Source: Blastococcus aurantiacus
GTDB taxonomy: Bacteria > Actinomycetota > Actinomycetes > Mycobacteriales > Geodermatophilaceae
Length of the DNA stretch: 64,000 nt
Direction of reading: 5' to 3'
NCBI RefSeq assembly: GCF_900102425.1
Contig: NZ_FNBT01000003.1
Coordinates: 124,001 to 188,000 of the forward strand
The notes beneath the pieces are model-generated. The model searched no databases and was not told the DNA's origin. It worked only from the letters and a program-made list of their open reading frames with translations. Of this stretch, positions 19,754 to 33,532 are shown piece by piece (the stretch's first letter is position 1; each line of letters begins with the position of its first letter). The translations under genes and the position numbers were made by a program.

Positions 19754-21706
19754 ATGACCGATGCCGCTCCTTCGATCGAGGCGCCTCCGGCTGCGCCGGC
19801 GGTCGGGTGGGCGACGGGCCCGCTCGGAGCGGTCCAGGCGGCGGACCGGGAGATCGGCCGCCAGACGGCGCTGCGTGCCCGGGCGGTGGCCGAGTTCGCC
19901 GCGACCAGGCCCGCCTGCGCCGACCGCCCCGCCGGCACTCCCGGCGCGATGAGCGCGGAACGCCGGGCCGCCCGGCCGAGCGTGCTGGCCGACGTCAGCG
20001 AGTGGGCGGCGCAGGAGCTGGTGGTGGCGCTGTCGATCACCTCCACCGCGGCCCAGAACCTGCTGGAGCGCTCGCTGACGCTGGTGCACCGGCTGCCCCG
20101 CACGCTGGCCGCCCTGGAGTCCGGACTGATCCACGTCGGACACCTGTGGTCACTGCTGGAGCGGGTCGCGCCGATCACCGACGCGACGATCCGCACCAGG
20201 GTGGAGGCCGAGGTCATCGACTGGACGGCCGCCCGTCAGGTCACGACCCCGGCCCAGCTGGGTGCGAAGGTGCGTCGGTCGGTGCTGCGCCACGACGCCC
20301 GGGCCGCGGCGCAGCGGCTGGCGGCGGCCGTGCGCGAGCGGGGCATCACCGTCCGGGCCGACCGCCGCGAGGGCATGGCGGTGTTCGACTCGCTGCTGAC
20401 CGTGCCGGAGGCGCACGCCCTGCTGGACGTGCTGGGGCAGTACGCCGACGTGATCGACGGCCCGGAGGACACGCGGACCCGGGGCCAGCGGATGGCCGAC
20501 TGCCTGCTGGACCTCGTGCTGCGCCCGGGCGAGCAGACCGGCCCGCCGGTGCAGGCGCGGCTCACCGTGGTCGCCGGCGTGCGCACCCTGGCCGGCGGCG
20601 ACGAGCCGGGTGAGATCGGCGGCGAGCCCGTACCCGCAGAGCTGGTGCGGGCGCTCGCCCGCGCTCTCGGCCTGCTGCCCCACCCGCCCTCGGAGCCGGT
20701 CGCATCGGCGGCCGCCGGGCTGGAACCCCGTCCGGACGAGCTCCCGGTCGACTCCTGGACCGACGCAGTTTGTGCCGCCGACGAGCGGTGGTGGGCCGAG
20801 GTCGAGGCGCGGGCGCTCCGAGGCGTGTGGGGCGGCGAGGAGGACCCGTCGCTCCAGGAGCTCGAGCGATGGTGGGCCATGCGAGCCGCCGTCCCGGACG
20901 ACGCACCCCCGCCACCGGAGGACGGAGCGGCGGACGACGACTCGACCACCGACACCACCGTTGCCACCGGGGCGTGGGCGCGAGCCGATCGGGCGGTGGA
21001 CGAGGCGAGCGCACTGCTGCTCGAGCTCCAGCGTGCGAGCAGTCGCGCCGGCCGAGCGGTGGCGGACGCCGTGCGCGCCGATGCGGACGACGAAGACGCG
21101 TGGGAGCAGAGCCCGGCCGGCCGGATGACGGCGGCGACGGGCACCGTCGAGGCCCTGGGCCTGCTGACCGATGGGCAGCGCGCGGCGCTCGCGGACCTCC
21201 TCGACGCGACGGCGGGCGGCGGGCTCCTGGATCGGCCCCGCATCGCGGTCGTCGACGAGCTCACCGGCGCGCTGCTCTGCCTCACCGACGCCGACGGACT
21301 GCGCCGGCAAGCGGCGTGCGGGCGGCGCCGGTGCCGTCGAGACCCGGGTAGCTGCGACCACGGTCTGAGCGGCCGTCACAGCGTCGGTCCGCCCGGCCTC
21401 GGTCCGCCCGGCCCCGGCGACGGCTACCGACCCGGTGCTGCGCTCGACCGGCACCTCCGCGCCCGTGACCGGCGCTGCCGCTTCCCCGGCTGCCGTCGGC
21501 CGGTGCCGCTGAGCGGCGAGCTCGACCACGACCGGCCGTGGCCGGAGGGGCCGACCAGCGCCGGCAACCTCGTCGGCTACTGCACCGGGCACCACCGCGG
21601 CAAGCACCAGGCACCCGGCTGGCGGCACCAGCTGGCCGAGGACGGCACGCTCACGATCACCACCCCGACCGGCCTGGTGGCGACCACCACGCCGCCCCCG
21701 TACTGA
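19754..21706 (+). CDS. 13E12 repeat family HNH endonuclease-like protein (DUF222 + HNH)
   Basis: The product is 650 residues. The N-terminal two thirds is the DUF222 domain (SITSTAAQNLLERSLTLVHR, LPRTLAALESGLIHVGHLW). An acidic, low-complexity middle (about 315-420) follows. The C-terminal HNH module has RCRFPGCRRPV, LDHDRPWPEG, then NLVGYCTGHHRGKHQ, with the His, Asn and His residues of the motif intact. These proteins are multicopy in actinobacterial genomes, and their biological job is unclear; they are sometimes linked to mobile repeats. No terminal repeats or target duplication are visible around this copy. Probably SOS-controlled (box at 19735). Confidence 0.88.
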   Translation: MTDAAPSIEAPPAAPAVGWATGPLGAVQAADREIGRQTALRARAVAEFAATRPACADRPAGTPGAMSAERRAARPSVLADVSEWAAQELVVALSITSTAAQNLLERSLTLVHRLPRTLAALESGLIHVGHLWSLLERVAPITDATIRTRVEAEVIDWTAARQVTTPAQLGAKVRRSVLRHDARAAAQRLAAAVRERGITVRADRREGMAVFDSLLTVPEAHALLDVLGQYADVIDGPEDTRTRGQRMADCLLDLVLRPGEQTGPPVQARLTVVAGVRTLAGGDEPGEIGGEPVPAELVRALARALGLLPHPPSEPVASAAAGLEPRPDELPVDSWTDAVCAADERWWAEVEARALRGVWGGEEDPSLQELERWWAMRAAVPDDAPPPPEDGAADDDSTTDTTVATGAWARADRAVDEASALLLELQRASSRAGRAVADAVRADADDEDAWEQSPAGRMTAATGTVEALGLLTDGQRAALADLLDATAGGGLLDRPRIAVVDELTGALLCLTDADGLRRQAACGRRRCRRDPGSCDHGLSGRHSVGPPGLGPPGPGDGYRPGAALDRHLRARDRRCRFPGCRRPVPLSGELDHDRPWPEGPTSAGNLVGYCTGHHRGKHQAPGWRHQLAEDGTLTITTPTGLVATTTPPPY

Positions 21707-21742
21707 TCCAGGACCGGTCGTCGGCCAGATCGTTCGCGGTGC

Positions 21743-22138
21743 TCAGCCGCGCGGGGCCGTCACCTTCTCCGGGGAGATCCGCACCAGCAGGCGCACCTGG
21801 TCCCGGCCGCCGAACCATGGGTACGGGGCGCCGATGTAGCGCTGGGACAGCTCGTCGATGTGCTCACGGGCGCCGTCCTCGGTGACCTCGGTGACGCGGC
21901 CGCGGACCTCGAAGTAGCGGCTCGGGTCGTCGGGGTCGGCCACGTTGAGGGCCACCCGCGGGTCGCGCTCGACGTTGCGGACCTTCTGGTGCCCCCGGAC
22001 GGTGTTGATCAGGACGTCGCGTCCGTCGGTGTCCACCCAGGTCTGCGTCATCTGCGGCGAGCCGTCCGGCATGAGGGTCGAGAGGAAGCAGGGACTGGGA
22101 CGGCGGAGCAGGTCGAGCAGGGCGTCGGGCAGGGACAC
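21743..22138 (-). CDS. PPOX-class (pyridoxamine oxidase-like) F420/FMN-dependent protein
   Basis: The product is 131 residues with a split-barrel flavin/F420-binding fold: RRPSPCFLSTLMPDGSPQMT, VDTDGRDVLINTVRGHQK, VRNVERDPRVALNVADP and DELSQRYIGAPYPW. It belongs to the actinobacterial family usually annotated as PPOX class F420-dependent enzyme. Cofactor choice and substrate are inferred from the family only. GTG 22138 has GGAAGGA about 7 nt upstream; that SD is partly buried in a possible hairpin. Confidence 0.85.
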   Translation of the reverse strand: MSLPDALLDLLRRPSPCFLSTLMPDGSPQMTQTWVDTDGRDVLINTVRGHQKVRNVERDPRVALNVADPDDPSRYFEVRGRVTEVTEDGAREHIDELSQRYIGAPYPWFGGRDQVRLLVRISPEKVTAPRG

Positions 22139-22141
22139 GCG

Positions 22142-22167
22142 GGGGTCCTTCCGGGGGGGTGGACCCC
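22142..22167 (-). promoter_or_regulatory. Possible SD-masking hairpin of the PPOX gene
   Basis: GGGGTCC (22161-22167 read on the minus strand) can pair with GGACCCC (22142-22148), a perfect 7-bp stem that takes up part of the GGAAGGA ribosome site. Whether it forms or matters is unknown; the stretch is very G/C-rich. Confidence 0.3.
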
Positions 22168-22190
22168 GCCCCTACCCGCGACCACCCGTC

Positions 22191-25376
<3,186 letters not shown>

Positions 25377-25380
<4 letters not shown>

Positions 25381-26447
25381 CGGGCGTCCGCCACGGCCGC
25401 CTGGCCGACGACCCGGTCGCCGCGCACGGCGTCCGGCTCGTAGAGGACGGCGGACTGCCCCGGGGCGACGCCGCGCTGGGCCTCGGCGAGGGCGATGCGC
25501 AGCCCGCCGTCAGCGGCGCTCACCTCGCAGGCGACGGGCGTGCCGTGCGCGCGCAGCTGCACCTCGAAGCGGGCCGGCAGCGCGGGCGCCGCACCGGTCC
25601 AGGTCGGGACGCCGGTGCGCACCTCGTCGACGACGGCGAGGTCGGCCGTCCCGATCGTCACGGTGCGGCTGACCGGCTCGATGCCCAGCACGTAGCGGGG
25701 CCGCGAGTCGCCGGCGCTCACGCCCAGCCCCTTCCGCTGGCCCACCGTGAAGCCGTAGGTGCCGTCGTGCTCTCCGACAGTGGCGCCCGTGGTCGCGTCC
25801 ACGACCGGCCCGGGGAGGCTGCCGAGCCGTCGCGCCAGGAAGCCGCGGGTGTCGCCGTCGGGGATGAAGCAGATGTCGTGCGAGTCCGGCTTGGTGGCCA
25901 CGGCGAACCCGCGCTCGGCCGCGATCTCGCGCACCCTGTCCTTGGTCGTGCCGCCGAGCGGGAACCACGCGGCCGCGAGCTGCTCCGGCGTGAGCACACC
26001 CAGCACGTAGGACTGGTCCTTCGCGGAGTCGACCGACCGGCGGAGCTCGCCACCGGCCAGCCGCGCGTGGTGCCCGGTGACGACGGCGTCGAAGCCCAGC
26101 GACAGCGCGCGGTCCAGCACCGCCGAGAACTTGATCTTCTCGTTGCAGCGCAGGCACGGGTTCGGGGTGCGCCCGGCCGCGTACTCGGCCACGAAGTCGT
26201 CGACGACGTCCTCGGTGAACCGGTCGGCCAGGTCCCAGACGTAGAACGGGATGCCCAGCTCGTCGGCAACCCGGCGCGCGTCGTGGGAGTCCTCGACGCT
26301 GCAGCAGCCACGCGAACCGCTGCGCAGCGTCTGGCGGTTCTGGGACAGCGCCAGGTGCACGCCGGTGACGTCGTGCCCGGCGTCCACGGCGAGCGCTGCG
26401 GCCACGGCCGAGTCCACCCCACCGCTCATGGCGGCGAGCACCCTCAT
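25377..26447 (-). CDS. mnmA: tRNA 2-thiouridylase MnmA
   Basis: Thiolates U34 of the tRNAs for Lys, Glu and Gln using sulfur relayed from a cysteine desulfurase. The 356 residues have a PP-loop ATP site [13 protein letters not shown] at 8-20, the catalytic Cys in [12 protein letters not shown] (near 103), and the second Cys in [11 protein letters not shown] (near 200). The C-terminal beta domain with GQRKGLGVS is present. The ATG overlaps the cysteine desulfurase stop (ATGA), which fits direct functional coupling. Confidence 0.96.
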
Positions 26448-27634
26448 CGTCGGCCGAGCCCCGCTCGACGCGCGCGCTCGACGACCGGCCCGATCACGTC
26501 CAGGACGGCGTCGACGTCGGCGTCGGTCGAGGTGTGCCCGAGGCTGAAGCGCAGCGAGCTGCGGGCGCGCTCGCCGTCGGCACCCACCGCGAGCAGCACG
26601 TGGCTGGGGCGGGCGACGCCGGCACTGCACGCCGACCCCGTCGAGCACTCGATCCCGCGGGCGTCGAGCAGCATGAGCAGCGCATCGCCCTCGGCGCCGG
26701 GGAAGGACAGGTGCGCGTTGCCCGGCAGCCGGCCGGGCCCGCCGGCCAGCTCGTCGTCGAGCGGGGCGCCGTTGAGCCGGGCGTCGGGGACCTCGGCGGT
26801 CACGCCCTGGACCAGGCGGTCGCGCAGGGCTCCCACCTGCTCGGCGCGCTGCTCCCGGCGGCTCACGGTGGTGCCCGTCGCGACGGCGAGGCCGACGATG
26901 GCGGCGACGTCGAGGGTGCCCGAGCGCACGTCGCGCTCCTGCCCGCCCCCGTGCAGCAGCGGGGTGCACTCGGCGTCGCGGCGCAGCAGCAGGGCGCCCG
27001 CGCCCATCGGCCCGCCGAGCTTGTGCCCGGTCATCGTGAGGGCGTCGACGCCGCTGGCGGCGAAGTCCACCGGCACCTGACCGACGGCCTGCACGGCGTC
27101 GGTGTGCAGCGGGACGCCGACGGCGTGCGCCGTGGCGGCCAGGGCGGCGATGTCGCTGACGGTGCCGATCTCGTTGTTGGCCCACATGACGCTGGCCACC
27201 GCGACGTCCCGGCCGTCGCCGAGCGCCTCGGCCAGGGCCTCGGGGAGGATCCGCCCGCTCGGCTCGACCGGCAGCCAGGTGACCTCGGCGCCGTCGTGCT
27301 TGACCAGCCACTCGACGCTGTCCAGGACCGCGTGGTGCTCGGCCGGGCTCACCACCAGGCGACGGCGCTGGGTGTCGGCTCCGCGCCGGGCCCAGAACAG
27401 GCCCTTGACGGCCAGGTTGTCGCTCTCGGTGCCGCCGCCGGTGAACAGCACCTCCGACGGGCGCGCCCCCAGAGCGTCGGCCAGCCGCTCGCGGGACTGC
27501 TCGGCCGCACGGCGGGCGGCCCGCCCGCTGGCGTGCAGCGACGAGGCGTTGCCCACCCGGCCCAGCTGCTCGGTCATCGCCGCCAGCACCTCGGGCAGCA
27601 TCGGGGTCGTCGCCGCGTGGTCCAGGTACGTCAT
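26444..27634 (-). CDS. Cysteine desulfurase (NifS/IscS class)
   Basis: PLP enzyme that takes sulfur from cysteine as a persulfide for tRNA thiolation and perhaps Fe-S assembly. The 396 residues begin [18 protein letters not shown]; the PLP lysine is in TGHKLGGP (near 199), and the active-site cysteine is in [19 protein letters not shown], typical of group I NifS/IscS enzymes. Located between an MFS gene and mnmA with 4-nt overlaps on both sides, it is most likely the sulfur donor to MnmA (M. tuberculosis Rv3025c/Rv3024c order). Confidence 0.94.
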   Translation of the reverse strand: MTYLDHAATTPMLPEVLAAMTEQLGRVGNASSLHASGRAARRAAEQSRERLADALGARPSEVLFTGGGTESDNLAVKGLFWARRGADTQRRRLVVSPAEHHAVLDSVEWLVKHDGAEVTWLPVEPSGRILPEALAEALGDGRDVAVASVMWANNEIGTVSDIAALAATAHAVGVPLHTDAVQAVGQVPVDFAASGVDALTMTGHKLGGPMGAGALLLRRDAECTPLLHGGGQERDVRSGTLDVAAIVGLAVATGTTVSRREQRAEQVGALRDRLVQGVTAEVPDARLNGAPLDDELAGGPGRLPGNAHLSFPGAEGDALLMLLDARGIECSTGSACSAGVARPSHVLLAVGADGERARSSLRFSLGHTSTDADVDAVLDVIGPVVERARRAGLGRR

Positions 27635-29040
27635 GTCGCCGCCAGGGTAGTCGCGGCCGCCGAGGCCTCCTGGCCCGGCGGGACGGTGCGCCCGGCCACC
27701 CGGGCACCGAGGAGCGCGGGGACCGTCAGCACGGCCACCGCGGCGAGCACAGCCGGCAGCAGCGCGCCGCCGCCGTCCGCGGCCCCGGCGACCAGCACGC
27801 CGGACAGGCCGACGCACAGGGCCGACGCCGTCACGTCTGAGATCTGGAAGGCCGCGGAGTTCGCGCCCCGCTCGGCCTCCGGCGACTGGTCGAGCAGCAG
27901 CACGCCGACGCTCGGCATGCCGAGGCCCATGCCCACGCCCGCGATGAACCAGGTCAGGTAGGCCGGCCACCCGCCGAGCGCCGGGACCGCACTCGTCGCG
28001 GTCGCCACCAGGCCCAGCGCGAGCAGGAGGAACCCGGCGCGCAGCACGCGCTGGCGGGGGACGTCGGCCCGCCGGCCCTGCAGCTGCGCGGCGACCACCC
28101 AGCCGACCGCTCCAGCGGTCAGCGGGAGGCCGGCGGTGGTCGCGCTCCACCCGTGCTGCTCGGTGAGGATGAAGGGCAGCAGGGCGTCCATGCCGAAGAA
28201 GGCACCGGCCAGCAGGCCTCGGCTCGCGATCACGGCCGGGATGCCGGGGCGGGCGCGCACGGTGCCGCGCGGCAGCAGCCGACGGAGCCCGGCGGCCAGC
28301 GCCAGGACGCCCCCCAGGGCGAGGAGGACCGCGGCCGCGTCGAGCCGCTGGGCGGCGTACTGCAGGGCGGCGATGCCGGCGCCCGCGAGCAGGGCCCATG
28401 GAGCGTTGCTGCGCCGGGCTTCCGCCGCGGGCTCCCGCTCCACGGGCTCGTCGCGCCCGGCGCCGAGGAGGAGGGCCAGGCCGGCGGCGACGAGGGGCAG
28501 CAGGCACAGGAAGACGCCGCGCCACCCGAGGTGGGTGGTGACCAGGCCGGCGGCGAGCGGACCGATCAGTGCGGGCAGCACCCAGCCGGCCGCGAAGGCG
28601 CCGAAGAGGCGGGGCCGAAGCTCCGAGGAGTACGCCTGCCCGGCGATGACGTAGAGCAGCACGATGACGACGCCGGCGCCCAGGCCTTGCACCGCCCGGC
28701 CGAGGACCAGCACGGCCATGTGCTGGGCGACGCCGGCGATCAGCAGGCCGGTGGCGAACACGAGCACCCCGGCGAGCACGCCCGGCCGGGGCGAGCGCCG
28801 GTCGCCCACCTCTCCCCCGACGACCATGCCGACGACGGAGGTGATGAGGAAGGCGCTGAAGGGCCACGCGTACCAGGCGACGCCGTCGAGCTCGGCGACA
28901 GCACTGGGCATCGCCGTCCCCACGGCCATCGCCTCGAAGGCCACGAGCGTGACGAGGGTCAGCAGGCCGATCGTGGTCCGCCGGTGGCCGGCGTCCCAGA
29001 TGCTCGGTGCGACGGCCCTCTCCACGAACGGCCCAACCAC
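27631..29040 (-). CDS. MFS drug/metabolite transporter
   Basis: The product is 469 residues with 12-14 hydrophobic segments. The first-loop motif reads [14 protein letters not shown] (the G-x-x-x-D-R-x-x-R motif A), and motif C-like Gly/Pro-rich segments follow ([14 protein letters not shown]). It resembles the DHA2-type efflux group. The substrate is unknown. It is the first gene of a four-gene overlapping run with the cysteine desulfurase, mnmA and the MetE-like gene. Start GTG 29040; a 16-bp palindrome lies 16 nt upstream and may be an operator. Confidence 0.85.
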   Translation of the reverse strand: MVGPFVERAVAPSIWDAGHRRTTIGLLTLVTLVAFEAMAVGTAMPSAVAELDGVAWYAWPFSAFLITSVVGMVVGGEVGDRRSPRPGVLAGVLVFATGLLIAGVAQHMAVLVLGRAVQGLGAGVVIVLLYVIAGQAYSSELRPRLFGAFAAGWVLPALIGPLAAGLVTTHLGWRGVFLCLLPLVAAGLALLLGAGRDEPVEREPAAEARRSNAPWALLAGAGIAALQYAAQRLDAAAVLLALGGVLALAAGLRRLLPRGTVRARPGIPAVIASRGLLAGAFFGMDALLPFILTEQHGWSATTAGLPLTAGAVGWVVAAQLQGRRADVPRQRVLRAGFLLLALGLVATATSAVPALGGWPAYLTWFIAGVGMGLGMPSVGVLLLDQSPEAERGANSAAFQISDVTASALCVGLSGVLVAGAADGGGALLPAVLAAVAVLTVPALLGARVAGRTVPPGQEASAAATTLAAT

Positions 29041-29056
29041 GCGCCGCCGTCCGTAC

Positions 29057-29072
29057 TTCCCGTTACCGGGAA
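29057..29072. promoter_or_regulatory. Palindrome upstream of the MFS gene (operator candidate)
   Basis: TTCCCG-TTAC-CGGGAA, perfect 6-bp arms around 4 nt, 16 nt before the MFS start codon. No regulator gene is next to it. It could equally be a hairpin in the leader. Confidence 0.45.
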
Positions 29073-29076
29073 AGCA

Positions 29077-29112
29077 TCGAGCGCCGGCCCCCGTGTGGGG
29101 ACCGGCGCTCGA
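29077..29112. terminator. Terminator after etfBA
   Basis: TCGAGCGCCGG-c-CCCC-GTGT-GGGG-a-CCGGCGCTCGA: a 15-bp stem with one internal mismatch and a 4-nt loop, starting 15 nt after the etfA stop codon. No T-run. Confidence 0.8.
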
Positions 29113-29126
29113 GGCGGACGTGCGGC

Positions 29127-30089
29127 TTACTTGCGGGCGTTGATCTGCTCGGTGGCAGCGGGGACGACCGTGTTGAGGTCACCGATGACACCGAAGTCGG
29201 CGAGCTCGAAGATCGGGGCCTCGGGGTCCTTGTTGATGGCCACGATGGTCTTCGAGGTCTGCATGCCGGCGCGGTGCTGGATGGCACCGGAGATGCCGAC
29301 GGCGACGTAGAGGTTCGGCGAGACGGTCTTGCCGGTCTGCCCGACCTGGAAGGTGTGCGGGTAGAAGCCGGAGTCGACCGCGGCGCGCGAGGCGCCGACG
29401 GCGGCACCGAGCGAGTCGGCCAGGCCCTCGATGATCGAGAAGTTCTCGGCGCTGGCGACACCGCGACCACCGGAGACCACGATCGAGGCCTCGGTGAGCT
29501 CGGGGCGGCTGCTCTTCTGCTCGACGACCCGGTCGGTCACCTTGGCGCCCTTGGCGGCGTCGGAGACCGAGACGGACACGGCCTGCTCGGCGCCCGCACC
29601 GGCGGCCGGCTCGGGGGTGACCGAGTTGCCGCGCAGCGTGTAGATGGGCGTGCCGGCGGTGACCTTCGAGTGCACGATGACCGAACCGGCGAACGCGACC
29701 TGGGTCGCGGTGCCGTCGGCGGCGATCTCCGTGACGTCGGTCAGGAAGCCGCTGCCGATCTTGATCGCCAGACGGGCGGCGATCTCCTTGCCCTCGGGCG
29801 AGGAGGGGATGACGACCGCGGTGGGCGACTTCTCCTGCACCAGCTGGGCGAGCACCTCTGCCTTGGGGGCGACGAGGAACTCGTCGACCTCCGGGGCCTC
29901 GGCGACGTAGACGGTGGCCGCGCCGTACTCGGCCAGCGCGTCCTTGATGCCCGCGGCGGTGCCGGGGGCGGCGATGACGACGGCCGACGGCTCACCGAGC
30001 GCGCGAGCCGCGGTGAGCGCCTCGAGGGTCGTCTTGCGGACACCTCCGCCGGCCGGGTTGAGCTCGGCCAGGACCAGGACCTCTGCCAT
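29127..30089 (-). CDS. etfA: Electron transfer flavoprotein, alpha subunit
   Basis: FAD-carrying subunit of the ETF heterodimer that takes electrons from acyl-CoA dehydrogenases to the membrane quinone pool. The 320 residues end with the FAD-binding domain: [49 protein letters not shown] and [19 protein letters not shown]. It follows etfB by 36 nt (M. tuberculosis fixB, Rv3028c). Confidence 0.96.
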   Translation of the reverse strand: MAEVLVLAELNPAGGGVRKTTLEALTAARALGEPSAVVIAAPGTAAGIKDALAEYGAATVYVAEAPEVDEFLVAPKAEVLAQLVQEKSPTAVVIPSSPEGKEIAARLAIKIGSGFLTDVTEIAADGTATQVAFAGSVIVHSKVTAGTPIYTLRGNSVTPEPAAGAGAEQAVSVSVSDAAKGAKVTDRVVEQKSSRPELTEASIVVSGGRGVASAENFSIIEGLADSLGAAVGASRAAVDSGFYPHTFQVGQTGKTVSPNLYVAVGISGAIQHRAGMQTSKTIVAINKDPEAPIFELADFGVIGDLNTVVPAATEQINARK

Positions 30090-30125
30090 GAGTAGCTTCT
30101 CCTCTTCCTTCGATCCGGGCCGGGC

Positions 30126-30905
30126 TCAGACGATCTTCTGGCCGGCGAGGAAGTCCACGAACTTCTGGGCGCCATCGCCCTCGTCGGTGACCTTCACGCC
30201 CTCGCCCTTGGGCGGGCGGCCGGCGAAGTCGACGACCTGGGTGGTGGCGTTGGCCAGCCCGACGGTCGAGGCGTCGAGACCGAGGTCGGCCAGCGTCTTG
30301 GTCTCGACCGGCTTCTTCTTGGCGGCCATGATCCCCTTGAACGAGGGGTAGCGCGGCTCGTTGATCGTGTCCCAGGTGGAGACGATCGCGGGCAGCGGCG
30401 CCTCGACGGCCCAGTAGCCGCCGTCGGTCTGCCGCTCGATCTTGGCGACGCCGCCGTCGACGGTGAGCTTGCGGGCGCCCGACAGCTGCGGGAGGCCCAG
30501 GCGCTCGGCGAGCAGCGCCGGCATGACGCTCATCTGGCTGTCGGTCGCCTCGGCGCCGCAGATGACCAGGTCGAACTCCAGCTGACCCAGGGCAGCGGCC
30601 AGGACGGCGCTGATCTGGACGGCGTCGGAGCCCTTGATGGCCTCGTCGGAGACGTGCACGGCCTTGTCGGCGCCCATGGAGAGCGCCTTGCGGATGGCGT
30701 CGGTGGCGCTGTCGGGGCCGACGGTCAGCACGGTGACCTCGCCGCCCTGTGCCTCCTTGACCACGAGCGCCTCTTCGATGGCGTACTCGTCGATCTCGTT
30801 GACGACGTTGTCGGCGGCGGCGCGGGCGACGGTGTTGTCCGCCGGGTCCATCTTGCGCTCGCTACCGGAATCCGGGACCTGCTTGACCAGAACGACGATG
30901 TTCAC
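30126..30905 (-). CDS. etfB: Electron transfer flavoprotein, beta subunit
   Basis: AMP-binding subunit of ETF, 259 residues: MNIVVLVKQVPDSGSERK at the start, INEIDEYAIEEAL-type helix (VNEIDEYAIEEALVVKE), and the family signature VICGAEATDSQMSVMPALLA with LPQLSG. GTG 30903-30905 has GGAGG upstream. First gene of the etfB-etfA unit (fixA, Rv3029c equivalent). Confidence 0.96.
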   Translation of the reverse strand: MNIVVLVKQVPDSGSERKMDPADNTVARAAADNVVNEIDEYAIEEALVVKEAQGGEVTVLTVGPDSATDAIRKALSMGADKAVHVSDEAIKGSDAVQISAVLAAALGQLEFDLVICGAEATDSQMSVMPALLAERLGLPQLSGARKLTVDGGVAKIERQTDGGYWAVEAPLPAIVSTWDTINEPRYPSFKGIMAAKKKPVETKTLADLGLDASTVGLANATTQVVDFAGRPPKGEGVKVTDEGDGAQKFVDFLAGQKIV

Positions 30906-31020
30906 GCCAGACCTACCTCCGCGACGGGGTCATGGGGCGCGGGCAGATAGCCCGCCAGCTCCGACCTTGGAGGTTACTGCCACGTAAAGGCGGTGCGAAC
31001 CGAGGGCCCGGTGAGCCACG

Positions 31021-32154
31021 TCACCCTGCGGGGAGCCACTCCCCGCTCGCGGCGAATCGCCGCAGCGTGGCGGCGTGCGGCGCGAGATCGAGGCCCTGCG
31101 CCGTGACCCACTCGTCCGAGTAGTAGGTGTGGGCGTAGCGCTCGCCGCCGTCGCACAGCAGGGTCACGACGCTGCCGGTGCGGCCCGCGGCCAGCATCTC
31201 GGACACGAGCGTGAACGCACCCCACAGGTTGGTGCCGGTGGACCCGCCCGCCCGGCGCCCGGTGGCCTCGGCGAGGTGACGCATGGCGGCCAGCGAGGCG
31301 GCGTCGGGCACCTGGAGCATCCGGTCGACGATGGTGGGGACGAACGAGGGCTCCACCCGCGGGCGCCCGATCCCCTCGATCCGGGAGGGCAGCCCGGTCG
31401 TCGTCCCGAGGTCACCGGTGGCGTAGCCGGGGAAGAAGGCGGAGTTCTCCGGGTCGACGACGGCCAGCCGGGTGGGGTGCCGGCGGTAGCGCAGGTACCG
31501 GCCGATGGTCGCGCTCGTCCCGCCCGTACCGGCGCCCACGACCACCCACTCCGGGACCGGGTGCCGCTCGGCGGCGAGCTGGTCGAAGATCGACTCCGCG
31601 ATGTTGTTGTTGCCCCGCCAGTCGGTGGCCCGCTCGGCGAAGCTGAACTGGTCGAGGTAGTGGCCACCGCACTCCGCGGCCAGGCGGCGGGCCTCCTCGT
31701 ACATCTCCGGCGGCCTCTCCACGAAGTGGCAGCGGCCGCCGTGGAACTCGATGAGCGCGACCTTCTCCGGGCTCGTCGAGCGGGGCATGACGGCCACGAA
31801 CGGCAGGCCCAGCATGCGGGCGAAGTAGGCCTCGCTCACCGCCGTCGACCCGCTGGAGGCCTCGACGACGGTGCTGCCCTCGGTGATCTGCCCCGAGCAC
31901 AGCCCGTAGAGGAACAGCGACCGGGCCAGGCGGTGCTTGAGGCTGCCGGTCGGGTGGGTCGACTCGTCCTTGAGGTAGAGGTCGATCCCCCACTCCGGCG
32001 GTAGCGGGTAGACCAGCAGGTGGGTGTCGGCGCTGCGCCGGGCGTCGGCCTCGACCAGGGCCACCGCCCGGTCCACCCAGGCACGGCCGGCGGGGTCGGA
32101 CCGGTCGACGGCGGCGGGATCCGGGGATGTGGTCACCCCCGCATGATCACGCAT
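31021..32154 (-). CDS. PLP-dependent cysteine desulfhydrase, Cds1-like
   Basis: The product is 377 residues, fold-type II PLP enzyme related to cysteine synthase. The PLP lysine is Lys73 in [14 protein letters not shown], followed by [20 protein letters not shown] and the phosphate-cradle [12 protein letters not shown]. The segment [16 protein letters not shown] is typical of the M. tuberculosis Rv3684 (Cds1) group, which breaks down cysteine to pyruvate, ammonia and H2S; a cysteine synthase role cannot be excluded. ATG 32154 is used; GTG 32136, ahead of the TTSPDPAA segment, is also plausible. Confidence 0.82.
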   Translation of the reverse strand: MRDHAGVTTSPDPAAVDRSDPAGRAWVDRAVALVEADARRSADTHLLVYPLPPEWGIDLYLKDESTHPTGSLKHRLARSLFLYGLCSGQITEGSTVVEASSGSTAVSEAYFARMLGLPFVAVMPRSTSPEKVALIEFHGGRCHFVERPPEMYEEARRLAAECGGHYLDQFSFAERATDWRGNNNIAESIFDQLAAERHPVPEWVVVGAGTGGTSATIGRYLRYRRHPTRLAVVDPENSAFFPGYATGDLGTTTGLPSRIEGIGRPRVEPSFVPTIVDRMLQVPDAASLAAMRHLAEATGRRAGGSTGTNLWGAFTLVSEMLAAGRTGSVVTLLCDGGERYAHTYYSDEWVTAQGLDLAPHAATLRRFAASGEWLPAG

Positions 32155-32163
32155 CGCCCGCCG

Positions 32164-32328
32164 TCAGGACGTGGGGCAGGCGCATCCGCGCGCGAGGTCG
32201 CCTGCTCCGGTCGCCCGGCAGAACCGCAGCGAGATGGTGTCGTGGGCGCTGAGCGGGTGCGGGCACCTGCCGCAGACGTCGGCGGGTGCGTCCCGGACGG
32301 GCAGTACGGGGGACGGTGCGGGAGACAT
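32164..32328 (-). CDS. 54-aa Cys-rich small protein, RGCVC-type
   Basis: Short ORF with a clear coding pattern: ATG 32326-32328 to TGA 32164-32166. The centre reads DVCGRCPHPLSAHD, then RFCRATGAG and a terminal RGCACPTS, five cysteines and two histidines in a C-x2-C-x-H / C / C-x-C layout that suggests a zinc site. This matches the actinobacterial RGCVC small-protein family as I recall it, with Ala in place of Val. An in-frame TAA just upstream excludes a longer protein. It ends 9 nt before the Cds1-like start. The function is unknown. Confidence 0.65.
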   Translation of the reverse strand: MSPAPSPVLPVRDAPADVCGRCPHPLSAHDTISLRFCRATGAGDLARGCACPTS

Positions 32329-32341
32329 GGGTTACCTGATC

Positions 32342-32359
32342 GGGCCGGACGACCGGCCC
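32342..32359. promoter_or_regulatory. Palindrome between the RGCVC-type gene and the ABC operon end
   Basis: GGGCCGG-ACGA-CCGGCCC, perfect 7-bp arms, 14 nt upstream of the small-protein start codon. Could be an operator, or a terminator for the ABC operon that ends at 32432. The remaining bases to 32431 show nothing clear beyond a short CxxC-containing frame (VCTRCRDQEHT) without a valid start. Confidence 0.4.
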
Positions 32360-32431
32360 ACGGTGTGCTCCTGGTCCCGGCAGCGGGTGCAGACGGCCGG
32401 TGCGCGAGGGAGGACCAGGACGCTCCCGACG

Positions 32432-33528
<1,097 letters not shown>

Positions 33529-33532
<4 letters not shown>

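Noticed and set aside
19754-21706. Insertion sequence around the 13E12/HNH gene
   Set aside because: No terminal inverted repeats or target duplication; the flanks are normal intergenic DNA with a promoter.
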